In this document: piece after piece, positions 12,701 through 24,440 of the stretch
Numbering within the stretch: the first letter of the stretch is position 1
Layout: each line of letters starts with the position of its first letter
From: Artocarpus heterophyllus
Lineage: Eukaryota > Streptophyta > Magnoliopsida > Rosales > Moraceae
Assembly (NCBI GenBank): GCA_025403435.1
Contig: CM046341.1
Location: 8,641,219 to 8,705,218, forward strand
Reading direction: 5' to 3'
Length of the DNA stretch: 64,000 nucleotides
Position numbers and translations under genes: made by a program
The notes under the pieces: model-generated
What the model saw: only the letters and a program-made list of their open reading frames with translations
The model's database searches: none
Told to the model about the DNA's origin: nothing

Positions 12701-13049
12701 AGTTCGGCCTACCGAACAGTGAGAGTGATTTTTAAATGTTGTGATGTTTCTTTTTAAATTATGATTTTATTATTTGGAATGTTTAACTAATTAAAGAATG
12801 TTTATGATCAAGTAAATTATTATTATTATTATTATTATTATTATGGATTAAATTATTGAATGTTGTAATATATATATATATATATATATATATGCATGGA
12901 TCCTGGATATGATTTCTTAATTATGTTTCCAATTAAGTTTTATGTTTTTCAAAACAATTAAGTTTTGTTCAAATGGTTATCCTAAAATAAAAGTATGTAT
13001 GTAATGTTGAAAGTATGACATCTGTGACGTCTGTAAGGGGGGGGTTACA
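9763..13049 (+). mobile_element. Solo LTR of a Ty3/gypsy family (copy A)
   Basis: It begins TGTAACACCCGCC and ends GGGGGGTTACA, and is flanked by a perfect 5-bp duplication GACAC (9758-9762 and 13050-13054). No internal coding region is present, so LTR-LTR recombination most likely removed it. The sequence is related to the 3.2-kb LTRs of the element in SEO-4. Near each end lies a cluster of GGCAGGCCGA-type motifs (9998-10080), repeated as the reverse complement GGCCTGCCGA at 12525-12720. Frames inside (for example 12133-12345 and 12482-12757) are chance or LTR sequence. Confidence 0.92.
12823..12894. repeat. (TTA)n and (TA)n microsatellites inside the solo LTR
   Basis: About seven TTA units (12823-12843) and about twelve TA units (12870-12893) lie near the 3' end of the LTR. 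Confidence 0.9.
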
Positions 13050-13169
13050 GACACGAACACGACCTATAGCAACCCGTTCTTTATGCACAATGTCAAAAAA
13101 CAATGACCCATGACCCGTATTTGCACACAACCCGACTGTGATCTGCAACCTGCCTACAACTTGCCTACA

Positions 13170-13171
<2 letters not shown>

Positions 13172-13209
<38 letters not shown>
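13172..13209. repeat. (TA)n microsatellite
   Basis: About 19 TA units lie within the right part of the hAT-type element. Confidence 0.9.
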
Positions 13210-13210
<1 letters not shown>

Positions 13211-13716
13211 CATAAAAAAAAACATAAAATTAGATGAATTTTATACCACAACAACAAGAAAGTCTAGTCCTAAAATTTAAAAAACATCCAACAAGTCCAA
13301 AACATATCACGAGCCATCATAGCAACTGTTGATGCCGTTACTAAATATAGATTCTAATACAACTGTTAATACTAGAATGCTTAAAATGTCACGAGCCATC
13401 ATAACAATGATAGGATAACATAACTGATTTGTCTTCCAAAGTGAGAGGTAGGGTTTTAATGTTTAGGGTTATACCATTGTCTATATCTGATTTGATATAT
13501 AATAATAGAATAAAAAATATCTAAATAAATATGAGCCGGTCAGTTTAGGGTTAGGTGGGTTGACCAAAACCCAACCTGTTTTTGGACGGGTCAGTTATAT
13601 GAGTTGACACTAAACTGACCCGGGGTTAATTTTTTGGACACTAACTTGTAAAAATTCGTGTCGGGTTTGTGTCATGTCGTCATGTCGCAACCCATATTGC
13701 CGGCCCTAGTCATCAA

Positions 13717-14909
13717 CATCTGACGAACTTTGCAACATGCAATTTCCATGAGAAAGAGAGATAGGAAAGAGACAAAAGAGAGAAGGGGGTTGAGAGAGAG
13801 GAGGAGGAGGAGAAGGAAAAAGAACTCTTTTGACTAAGTATAAGTGGTAGAATATAGATTTTGAACAAAATTTTATATGAAATGATATTTGCTTTCCTTT
13901 GTTTTTTATCTCCCTAAAATTCATTCAATATGTTAAAAGTAACTCCGTCGCCCTTCTGATTACTGTGGTCACTCGTACTCCTCTCTGGATCCTCTGCCGC
14001 CTTGTGAATCCCTCCTCTTCCTGGTGTCTTCGCCACTCTTCAAATCACCAAAGCTCTAAACTCCAGTTCCTATCCCTAAAAACCGGATAGCTCTGATGAT
14101 TTTCAGCCACAAATCCTCGGCTTTATGGGCAATTTCCGAGCTAGTGGACCACTTCGCCCTCACCTGCGAATCCCGAGACCCACATGGATCTCTCTGGTTC
14201 CCTCTTGCTGAATATCGGGTTTTTGATATGAAATTATTTTTATGCATTGTGAAATTAATTTGTGTATCATTGAAAGTTTATTTTTTAGAAAAAAAATTGT
14301 GTAATTTCAGGAACATTTAGAATTCAGTTTCTAGTATGTATAATGTTTTCTTTGTTTCATTATGTTTTCCTTTTTTTTTCTTGGTTTGGTGCTCTGGAAA
14401 CACATTGGAAATATTAAAAAATTTTCAAGTCTGGGCATCACTATTGTGGTTTTTAACACTATTTGTGGGTAATCTAGATATTTTTTCATCCCCCAAATTT
14501 TCCTATTTATTATTCAACGAAAGAAATTTTACTGAAGAGGAACGTCATTGTGGAGGAGCAATGGAAGAGCTCATGTCAGCGAAGGGGGCTAGTTCACCCG
14601 CGTTGGGAAGGCGGCTGGTTTGCATATTCACCCATTGGTAATGGTATTATATTCACGCTCTTTATGTCCAACGTCGAAGGTCGAAATATTGGACTGAGAA
14701 GGGAATTCAATCTCATAATATTATTAGAATAATTTTTGTATGCAAATCATACGGAATGGTGTATTTTTATTTGGCGTTCTATTGTTTCTTGCCATTGATC
14801 TAAATCTAAGAATCACAAATGACACTTTGATCATTCTTCACCAGTGGAGAATTTTACCATTCTCCATCATAGATTTGTTTTCATCTTTTTGAACACAAGA
14901 GTTGTCTTT
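13717..14909. other. Intergenic stretch with an unidentified gene-like scrap
   Basis: Around 13960-14220 the base composition is more balanced than the surroundings. The plus-strand frame from 14096 encodes a peptide with a non-repetitive stretch (ISELVDHFALTCESRDPHGS) that could be a captured or relic exon. It is interrupted (stop at about 14088) and I cannot name its family. The rest of the interval shows nothing. Confidence 0.35.
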
Positions 14910-15195
14910 CACTGTAAAAAATGGGACTCCTAGTCATAACATTATTTAACAAAACTTTTAGTCACAACTAAATATTATAACTAATATACATTAGTCATAG
15001 CTTTATAAGTTTAATTTTTGTTATGACTAAATTTTTTTGTCACAAAATTTTGAGTAACGGTTTTTTTTTTGACAAAAAACTGTGGTTAAAAGTTTTAACC
15101 AAATTGTGACTAAATACATATTGGTCATATAAAAATATAACGCTTAAAAGTTTTGTTAAAAATTATTATGACTAAAAGTCTAATTTTTTTAGGTG
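14910..15195. mobile_element. CACTA-type MITE, 286 bp
   Basis: The left end begins CACTGTAAAAAATGGGACTC and the right end, reverse complemented, CACCTAAAAAAATTAGACTT. The inverted match continues through TAGTCATAA and AACAAAACTTTTA over about 50 bases, and the interior repeats TAGTCATA and TGACTAA units. The CAC-starting ends fit CACTA elements. A clear 3-bp duplication was not confirmed. It abuts the left edge of duplicated segment copy B. Confidence 0.65.
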
Positions 15196-15797
15196 TTATG
15201 TTTTTGAAGTGCATATGCGTCTTTGGCCAATAAAGATAGCCGTAGTAGAGACCCTTACTAAGCACGAATACTATCGTCTCAATTTCTAGTTAATTTTTGA
15301 AATAACAAGACATATCCATAGATTAGAAGAAAAAATAAAAGATAATTGAGGCTATTTCTGGGAATAAATAAATATATATATTTGGCTTGAAATTCTGAAT
15401 GAAGATATACTATACGAAGAAAATTTCTTAACAAAGTAACAATTTTGATCCATGCATAAAGTTTTTGTGATATCACTTTGGAGATTAGTCTCACCGGTCC
15501 TTCTATAGGAGGCACTGTTTATTAACCGAATGCTTTACAGGAGATGAATAGGCAGTTTTAAGTGGAACCTGTAGACGAAAACTCTTCTGAAGATATGCTC
15601 CACAACTTAATAATCACATCCTTGCTTAAAAAGCCAAAATTGTAGTTTCGGGCTTTTGCAAAAAATTGTCAGATTTTCTACTTTGAGAAAGAAGTTGAAC
15701 AAAATTCAAAAAGAAGAAATAATCTTAAGCTTAAAGCTCGTAGTGAGAAGAGTTTTAAAAGGAGAAAATCTCTTATGCTACTTAATTTGGTTTTCTT
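15196..15797. repeat. Segmental direct duplication, copy B
   Basis: This is the partner of 6361-6908, same strand, about 8.8 kb apart. It carries extra sequence at 15480-15570 missing from copy A. The frame 15279-15515 on the minus strand is not conserved in copy A, which argues against coding. Confidence 0.7.
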
Positions 15798-18100
15798 TGC
15801 TATTGATTTGTGAATTTGTCTTGTTTTAATTAGGATGAAAAAGAAAAGAAAGCGCCTCCACTACGAAAGTCAAAGGGTGGCTCCGTTGCAGGCTATCGGT
15901 AGGATAAATATATCAATCAACCACAAGTTTTGCCAAATCTAGAAAGTCTAAATATTTTCATTTCTCATATCATGTTCGTGTTGTAGTGCCTATAAATAGG
16001 TTTGAATTTCTTCATTTTAGGGGGTGCTGATAGTCTAAACTTAAATCTTTATGCTAGCAAAACTTGCTGTCTATCTTGTGAGCCAAAAATAAAATCTTGC
16101 TCTCTATCTCCATTAAAGGAACAAGAATCTTTCAGCTGAATAGCTAAAAAATTACTAATATTATGTAAATAAAATTTAAATGGGGTTTATGGAAAATACT
16201 GTAAACTTCAATTTTATTAAAGGAAAAAAAAAAGCATAATAGCATATTTAGGTAAAAACTTAGTAAAAATGTTATATAGTTTCAAAATGTGTAGTAAATA
16301 GCATATCATGAGAAATCAAGTAATATTTCATGAGAAATTGAGAACAAAAACCTAAAGTATCCTCACATCTTTCACCTCCACATCTCTTACCCTCCTTCCT
16401 TGCTGGCATTGCCGATGGCTAGAAAATATTGTATTAACATAGTAATACTACATTTCCAAATAATGAAAAAAATTTACAGACAACTTAGTTGATGATCGAG
16501 AATGTTGCCGGTGACCATAAAATATTCATTTAATATGTCAATACTATATTTCTGTATGAATACAAAATTTTACCGGCAGCTATTGAACTTGTACCTTATG
16601 GTCCTTTTTTTCTTTTTTGGTCAAACTTTGACAAGCAAAAGCTTTTTCTTTAAAAGTTATAGTGATGGAACAAGCTTGTAAGTTCTTAATTAATGAAAAA
16701 CATGGTTGCATCTCTTGCTGCAGAACACAAAAGAAGACGAAGGAAAGAAAACGTGCACGAAGAGAGAAATTAGAATGAAAAAGAAAAGATTAAGGTGGTT
16801 AAATGTACAGCTTAATGTAGTAACCAACTCATGCTTGCTTGGGTGTAAAGGTGGAAACAATAGAAATAAGCCAAATGGATAGATGCATATATAGACATAC
16901 AGAAAGGCTAAAAGCGTTTAGGTTTTGTAAACTTTTTTTTTTTTTTTTTTTTTTAAAAAGTTGGGGCAAAACGAAAATTTACCACAACTTTGGGATCGAA
17001 AATGAAAATATTTAAAACTTATCTTCTAACTTCACAAGTTGAAACGAATTGGAGAGTTATTTCATAAATGTAAGTGCTTTCCTTTGCACTTCAAAACTTA
17101 GAAATTTAAGTAGTATTTTTTTCGCAACTCAGAGGTGAAGAGAACCGGATATGCAAGGGTATTTGTAATATTAAGAAAAATACTATTTACAATATTTATT
17201 GTTTTTTTTATAATATCTTATGTATTATATTATTACATTATTATAATAATAATATTATATTATTATTTTTTTAGATCTTGATAAGCAAGCTGTAACTCAA
17301 CTTGTAGCATACAAGTTGAGATATCTTTGCCCTTTTTTTTGTTGATGTCGTGCTTATGTAACACTGATACATGCATTAGTTATATTTATTCTCCGTTTTT
17401 GTCTGTTTTAGTGCCGTTTTGCTCTAAACAAACACACTAAAATTAATTATTTTATAAACATAATATTTAGGGATTTTAAAAAATTAAAAATAAACTAAAA
17501 ACGTATAAAAACTTACAATTATAAAAATATGATACAGAGCTAATTTGATTATACTAGAAACACCACTTATAACATAAAGATATTTTTTAAAATTACAAAA
17601 AATATATTACAACATATTTGTAAACTAAGAACACACCATAAAACTCATTAAGACTCTAAATAAAATTACAACATGAAAAGTAGCAGTTTTATCGATTGGA
17701 CACAAAACATATATTTTATACACAAAAAATAAATCTAAAAAATGAAATTATTATTAAAAATAAAACATATTAAGAACTTATTATTAAATATATTTTCACA
17801 CTAATAGTACAAAAACACTAAAACACTAAAGAAAACTCAAAAATACTTATTTGGACATGATCGGTTTTAACGAAAACATATATGTTTCCAACAAAAACAC
17901 TTAAAAATATTATGTAAAGACTTAATTAAACTTATAAACATAAAAACATATTAAAAACATGATTTTAAACGTATTTTTATACAAAGAGGCTAAATTACTA
18001 TTTAACATATAAATACTTTAATTAAGAAGTTTAACGAAAAATATTAATACAAAATAAGTGATTTTAACTTAAAAAAAAATGTGCGTTTTTTTGTTTCTCA
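15798..18100. other. AT-rich intergenic stretch, no gene seen
   Basis: It contains a poly(T) run at 16932-16954 and a very AT-rich block at 17200-18080. No open frame with a recognisable domain occurs on either strand. Confidence 0.55.
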
Positions 18101-18104
18101 TTAG

Positions 18105-18430
18105 TCGCCTTTGCCGATCACCGATCACTTCCTCCATATCTGGCACCAACCTACTCTTTCATTGTCTCCTTTGCCGATCATTGATCACTTCCTTCATCTC
18201 AAGCACCAACCTACTCCTTCAATCGTCTCCTTCGCCAATCACTGATCACTTCTTCCATCTCCGACACTATGCTAGAACTTCAATAGTCATTGTTCACCGA
18301 TCACTTTCTCCATCTCCGGTGCCAAGCTAGTCCTTCAATCGTCGCCGTCACCAATCACCATTCACTTCCTCCATCTCCTATACCTATCTACTTCGCTCGT
18401 CTCAATTGTCGATTACTGATCACTTCTTCT
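18105..18430. repeat. Minisatellite, about 60-bp unit, about 6 imperfect copies
   Basis: Units share CCGATCACTGATCACTTCCT, then a CATCTC core, GCACCAACCTACTCC and CAATCGTCTCC. Units start near 18112, 18172, 18232, 18295, 18350 and 18410, with the later ones more degenerate. The overlapping 18079-18330 frame merely translates the repeat. Confidence 0.8.
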
Positions 18431-21400
18431 GATTGATAAACTTTGAACTTCCAATTTTCTTTGATTGTCAGGTAATCTTCGACTCTTTGATGATTGATCA
18501 ATAAGTTTCAGTTATCGGATTCTTTCCCAACAGACGAAAATTTTTTCCTAGAGATGAATTTTACTCTTAGGTATCAAACTCTTGGATCATTTGCTAGCTC
18601 ATGTTTGATTAATTTTTCTGACTTTGAATTTTGTTTTGATGCTAATTACCTCTACAAAATAACTTTTCATTTCTTTTGCATTTGATTTCTGTTAGGCAAG
18701 ACTGGATCATTGCTTGTGAATCTGGAAACAGAATTTAAAAGTTGACTTGCTCAAATGAAAATAAACTTTTCTGATCATTATTACTAGTTTTGAGACTTGT
18801 CTGAATTTTTGCTTCTGTTTTTTTTTTTGTCATTTGCTTTATAATTTTTTTTTTAAATATTGGTGAATTAGAATCCACTTGTAGTTGCTGAACAGAGCAA
18901 CTATGAGTGGATTACTTACCAAGTGATCTTCCAAATCATCCTTTTAGGAAGTTTTAATGCTGCTATTTCTTTCGAGAGTTTGCTGGTATACCAATCGAAC
19001 ATCTTTTTCTTGCTAATTGATCCGTATATAACTGATGAATGATTCAGAGTTTGAGTTCAGATATACCTTTTCAACCCTCTTTTTGAATTCTATAAAAACT
19101 ACTAGGACCTTCTTATTGAAACATCTTACCAAAGATAAGACCGTGCATATGACTTTTGTCTCGACATGATTGGTTTTGTAAATAAGAGATGAGTTGGGAA
19201 TTAGAGACAATTTCACTTTTATTCTGTAGTAGATGGAGTGTTTTCTTTCTTTGCTGAAAAGTTCAATATGAGTTTTTTGATTAGCATTTTCTAACGTGCA
19301 ATAAATGTGCTTAATTGGCTTGTGTATTGTGTCTGAAGAAATTGGATTGAATTCACATGTTAGAGTTCCTTTGTTCGATTGGGTAATGCTGCTTCAGTAT
19401 GCAGAGTGGAAAATCTTTCAAGTTGACTAATAACAAAGTCATGTAACTTAAAGGGTTTTTGCATTAACTTTTGTTCCTCCCAGATTTTCTGTCTTTCATG
19501 TTATATCTGTTGACCCAAATTGTACCTTTAATGTCGTTGTACTTCATGACCCAAATTTATATTCTCAATTTTTTTTTATTGCTGCATATATGCACCACAA
19601 AAACTCGATTTTGGCCTTTGAAATTACCAAAACCTTACTTTCAGTGATCCTTTGGTTTTTTATGTGTGAATTTGAATGAGAAACAATACTTATGATGGAT
19701 AATCATCTCAATGATATGTGAAACTAATGTTTTGGAACTGCTGTGATTATAAAGTGATCACTTCTTTTTTTTTTTTTTGATTTGTTGTTTATGGCTTCTT
19801 TTTTGTCTTTTTGGTGTTTTGTTTTGATCAAAGGTACTCATTTTTTTGGCTAGTCAGAAGAAGTTTCGTTAACTTTTTTTGGATTTTTGATAATCATGAG
19901 TTCTTCTTGTGCTTTTTAGTGCAGATGTGGTGGATGAGAACAACAGAAAAATGGAGATTGTGAACTGTTGAGTAGGACTGTAAGAGAGGACGTGGTAGCA
20001 AAGGCAGTAATTGCCTCAAAAGATCCTACATCACGTGCACATCTAGAAATTCTTGGATCAAATTGCAATAAAGTTTGGGTTCTACAAGTTCTAGTATATG
20101 ATGTTCAACTTTATTGCTGTTTGATTGAGCATTTCACCCTAGATGATATATTAGGAAGTACTGTTTCTTGGCCACTATATCAAATTTGATTGAAGGAATT
20201 TAAGGTAAAATTCTATTTTAACTTGGCTGAAAAACTTGACAAGAGTTTTTTAGATTCCTTTTATGATAACGATGGTGGTTATAAGAAGTCTAGGGGTGCA
20301 CAATCAAGTGGTTTAACGTTTTTCATGCCGAGCAATTCCATTTTGAAATATGAGTATTTAGGAGTAATAAAAACTAAAAATACAAATTATGTATAGCGTT
20401 AGGTTTTGATTTATTACAGGCATTTTGCGTCTATTAAGCAGTTTAGTAATAGAACTGAAGTAGTTAGTTGTGTAGAAGCCTGTACGTAAAGGTAATTGTA
20501 TAGTTATTTTTATACGGTATGTTTACGACAATTAATTTAGTGTATATTTGAATTAAATATCATCAAATCACAGACACCTATTAGTCCATATCTTATCACG
20601 GCCATTCATATTTATAGTCCATGGATATTTTCCAATGACTAGAATTACACGTCTTTTTGCTAATAATTAGACACAGAGTAAGAGAAACCTAAAGCATTGT
20701 TAGCGCTAAACACTCATTTTATCACTCATTGTCCTTACATAATTAGGCGTGGCAGATCATTTCTTTCAAAAACAAGCTCTCAAACTAAAGGTTTGTTCGT
20801 ATTACACTCTGCTGTAGCTTTTGCTTTTGAGTTATGCTATTGAGTTTGTTGAGAAGTGAGTGATTCTCACTCTGAGATGTTAAGCTTCAGATCTGTTAAA
20901 AGACCAATGGTGCTGATCAAAGGTGGTTTGATTACTGGTTGATTATGCATTGGCTTGTGTGACTTGATACAAGTTGTGTTGTCTAACTTTTTGACACTTA
21001 CATATGTTTTTAATTTTTTGTGTTGTAGAGTTACATACAAGCCAAAGAACGTCTTATAATCAGGACTGTTGGCGTCATCGCATCCCACATAGTTGATCAA
21101 CTCACGCTCAACTACCTTGGCTACAAGACTGCGTGCTTGACAAGCTTGATTACTGCTTAAACTTGTATTTAGGGTTCATTACATTTCCTTTTACTATAAG
21201 ATTGTTGTGCTTGATAATTTTCCTTACTACTCAAACTTGTATATGAGATTTACGACATTTACTTAAATCTGATATTCTGTTTACACATTTTATTGATAAT
21301 TGTGAACTTACATTTTTTGAATATATCATATTTGACATTATATGCTCCTATACTAGATTTTAATTAAAGATTGATTCGGTTTGAGTCTAATTATTATGAA

Positions 21401-22500
21401 TATAAACTAGCAATGACTTGTCCAATGTCAATATATCTTTTTCACCGCAATTTACATAACATTGTTAAAATATTTTTACAATATCTAAGCAAGTGTTATA
21501 GAAAGAATAAACAACATCACATATTAGTTTTCAACGTCGTTGAAACCATTTGAGATGACATTTAAGCAAATGTCATCAAAACCTTAGAAATTCCAAGACA
21601 CTCTTTATAGACAACTTTTAGACAAGTATTATGAAAGACTTTTTATGACACATTTCAGGTATCGTTGAATATCACTTTTGTCATGGATATTCAAATTTTG
21701 TCGTTGAATATCACTTTGATTGACCAGTATCACTTTTGTTGGTGCAGACATTTTACACATTTCAAATTTTGTAAACGTTTTTTCTTTCGTCCCCTTTTTC
21801 ATTGTTCTACAAAAATATGGAGAACTTGACATAGTGGGTGAAAGATGTTCGATGTAATGGCGCAGATTAATCTTTTGCCATGTAGAAGCTTTGATTTGAG
21901 ATTGAACCCGAGAAAATTATATGTTTAAGGAAGCAATTGAATTTGCACAAACATATATATACGGAGATTCGCAGAATGCGTAGTTAAATTAAATGTATTA
22001 ATTTCAAACCCTAAAAGTTAAAACGAATGCGTTTATCAAACTGAAGAGTCAAATGGGCCCAAAGTTGTCCACATAGAATTAAAATAAGTTTGAATGTGCT
22101 AGGAGGAAACAAGTAGAGTTGTTTTACAATATCGAGAGTACCTTCCATATCGTTCCTAAAAAAGAAAGGCATAAACACTCACTTAACTGAAACGTTGACG
22201 TCAATACTCCCTAAGTTTTGAGAAAAAAATTACATAAAGAGATTCTGAAAGATAGATTTTACGATCTAACTTGGACGAAACATTCTACAATCTATTAAAA
22301 AAACCTCACAAGAGAAAACTCTCAAAATTAAACAGAAAACACTAAAACTTTACACTCAATACACAAAAATCAGAGTGTCTTAATTTGGCTACTTATAGCC
22401 GCTTACAAAACAATAACAAAATACTCGTTAAAATAAATGACGTAATAGACAAGTAATAATAAATTTATTTCACATGCACGTACTTTATTAAGTTTTAAAA
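18431..22500. other. Intergenic region with short unassigned frames
   Basis: The region has stretches of less skewed sequence (18440-20400) broken by T-rich tracts, as in a degenerate intron-exon pattern. Adjacent plus-strand frames 19968-20189 and 20190-20396 and the minus-strand frame 20867-21100 show no family I recognise. They may be transduplicated gene scraps in an old DNA transposon or chance frames. Nothing else is supportable. Confidence 0.35.
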
Positions 22501-22647
22501 TTAAACACACACTTTAAGGCAATAACATGCCATTGTAACTAGCGCACATACATACATACACAAACCAATCACACAAAGACAATTTAGGAACTGAAAAGAT
22601 TTTGGAAAATCCATATTTGAATGAAGTTGCATGTCAACCTCGGAGGT

Positions 22648-22857
22648 ATGGCAGCACTTGTAAGTGAGGACCTCCATGAATTGGCCACACACGGGGCACA
22701 TAATTGCCTCCGACGGCTGCTTTCCCGTGCCCATTGGAACCTCGATGACTCAACAGCTGACCTATTTCCGGATGGAGCAATCAGTAGCCACAAAAGAGTA
22801 ATTGCCAACAACAATCTTTTCATGGTGCTCTTTCAAAGCAACTTCAAAGCTCTTTGA
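22648..22857 (-). pseudogene. SEO exon-7 remnant (cysteine-rich C-terminus), probably of SEO-2
   Basis: On the minus strand, fragments KSFEVALKEHHEKIVVGN, then after a frame break and a stop, SEAIMCPVCGQFMEVLTYKC followed by CH, match the SEO C-terminal pattern. The equivalent in SEO-4 is MKCAECDRTMEMFITYKCC. The end of the domain is therefore recognisable, but the frame is broken near 22760-22790 and the normal stop after the last cysteines is missing. It lies 2.6 kb downstream of SEO-2 exon 5 on the same strand, so I assign it to that pseudogene. It could instead belong to a further lost copy. Confidence 0.72.
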
Positions 22858-23984
22858 AGAATTTGTTTTTAGACCAATGGTTTGATTGTAGATTGAGCTA
22901 TTTCGACAAACAAAATATACTTGTTGCCAATAACATCGAAATTATTTATGTAAGCTCTGAAGGATGGTTGACTTGTTCTTTGTGCTGATTTTATGCCTTT
23001 GTTATTTGAAAAAATTATCCTCCCACAGAATGAGGCCATTGGGAAATCCAATATTTACCCTTACATGGAGTTTATTTCTTGAGAAATGATTTCTTGTTGT
23101 GGGTTAGTGCAAAACTTCACCTTGAATAGGAATGAAAGGAATTAATTCTATACTTGTGTTGAACAATTTCTTAGAAATAAATGTTTTGTGTTGTTGCTGG
23201 AATTCGAACTTAACTGTAGTTAGGCTAAACCATCCACCATATATAAGTCATTGTAATATGTTGAGGTCTTAAAAAGTCATTGGCTCGAGCTTAAGAGAAT
23301 TTTATCTTCCTTGAAGTGTTTGCTTCAAATCTTGGAAATTGGTATGTGGTGAGAATTTAGGGTGATGGAGGATTAGTTATTTAATATCATAGTTGTTATC
23401 CATAGGGCCTTAATTAAGCAAAAGAAGCTCCCCTTGCAGTTTCAGATTGCCCCACAAAGTACAACAATTTCTGGTAAAGATTGCTATATTTAATTGCATT
23501 GTCTGTCTCGTGTTTGGCATTGCTTTAATATTGTTAAGGAGTGGGGAAAGAAATTCTTTTATTCATTTGTTTTTTTTCCTGTAACTCTGTTCAAGAATTT
23601 ATCCTGTGTTTGTGTTGTTGTTTTTTTTTTCCCCCTCTTTTGAGATTTTCTTTATTTTTTGGTACCTCTTCTACTACTTGTCTTTCATACTTGTTCTCCC
23701 TTTGACAGAAGAATTCGACCAATCAAACCAAGCTAGCATTGTGCTACACGTTCCTGATACATATATTTTTTTTAGAAGTCCAGATCGATGTGTATTCACC
23801 TTTTAGTACTAGTTTTTCTGATTTGGACAAGTCAACAATCTGCATTGGTTTGGAATTTAGAACAACGGCATATAATGTTTTGATTGATAAATTGGAAATG
23901 GCTTTTATAGAGGCTCAGTCCAATGGATTGCCCATCAAAACTGCATCTGCGAAGTCCGTTAGAATTGAGTAGAGCAACTCTCAC

Positions 23985-24440
23985 AACAACTGTCAAAACG
24001 ACAATGGGTTAGAACTGGTCCAATCTGGTTAGTGATGACGATGCTTGTAGATGACACTAATGATGCTGAGGTTCGAGCCATGACGCTCGCAGGTGACCGG
24101 TACATTGAGTGGATTGTCGGCTGGTTGGTCGAGACGCCGTAGAAAAGCGCCGCAACTCGACGAGGACACATGACGGTCTGACGATGTCGATGAACGGAGA
24201 CTAAACAATGCACGACGACGCTTGTAGGCAGCCAGGCTTTGACGAAAGACAACACTTGTCGGCGACTTGACAAGGACACATGATGATGAAAAGCGGAGGC
24301 TTGATGACGCGTGATGACAAATGGTTGTCTGATAACGCCGGCCAATGGGCTGACGTCCGACGTCGCACGTTGATGGATAGTGGCTTGACAACATAAGACA
24401 GCCTACGTCTGACGAGGTGCCTCAGACTGTGCTAAAACTC
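23985..24440. other. GC-rich island of unknown origin
   Basis: This block is markedly richer in G, C and CpG than its flanks, with recurring GACGA, TGACGA and AGGACACATGA words, including AGGACACATGACGG near 24161 and AAGGACACATGATG near 24272. The overlapping minus-strand frames (23959-24345 and 24029-24394) have no recognisable domain and probably reflect the composition. It looks like an inserted repeat fragment, separating SEO-2 exon 5 from the exon-7 scrap where exon 6 should be. Confidence 0.45.

Larger units (their letters stand above)
9615..13708. mobile_element. hAT-type non-autonomous element (interrupted by a solo LTR)
   Basis: The terminal inverted repeats are TAGGGGTGGCAAAT at 9615 and, reverse complemented from 13708, TAGGGCCGGCAATA. 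They are flanked by an 8-bp duplication with one mismatch, GTCGTCAA (9607-9614) and GTCATCAA (13709-13716). The subterminal regions are rich in GGGTTG, GTCGGGT and CGGGTC motifs in both orientations, as in plant hAT MITEs. Without the 3.3-kb solo LTR inside, the element is about 800 bp and has no transposase. A (TA)n tract lies at 13172-13209. Confidence 0.75.

Noticed and set aside
12482..12757. 91-residue plus-strand frame in the solo LTR
   Set aside because: It translates repeated GGCCTGCCGA units and is not conserved as a frame in the other LTR copies.
18105..18430. Possible CRISPR-like array of 60-bp repeats
   Set aside because: Plant nuclear context, no spacer pattern, and the whole unit including the would-be spacer repeats. 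It is a minisatellite.
21015..21100. Minus-strand GCDDANSPDYKTFFG-like peptide resembling the copia RNase H region
   Set aside because: The resemblance to the usual GC.DTRRST-type motif is too weak, and no neighbouring RT or integrase motifs are present.
22869..23051. 60-residue minus-strand frame just upstream of the SEO exon-7 scrap, considered as exon 7 or 6
   Set aside because: Only a short stretch (NKYILFVE) faintly resembles SEO; the rest does not align with SEO-4 exon 6 or 7.
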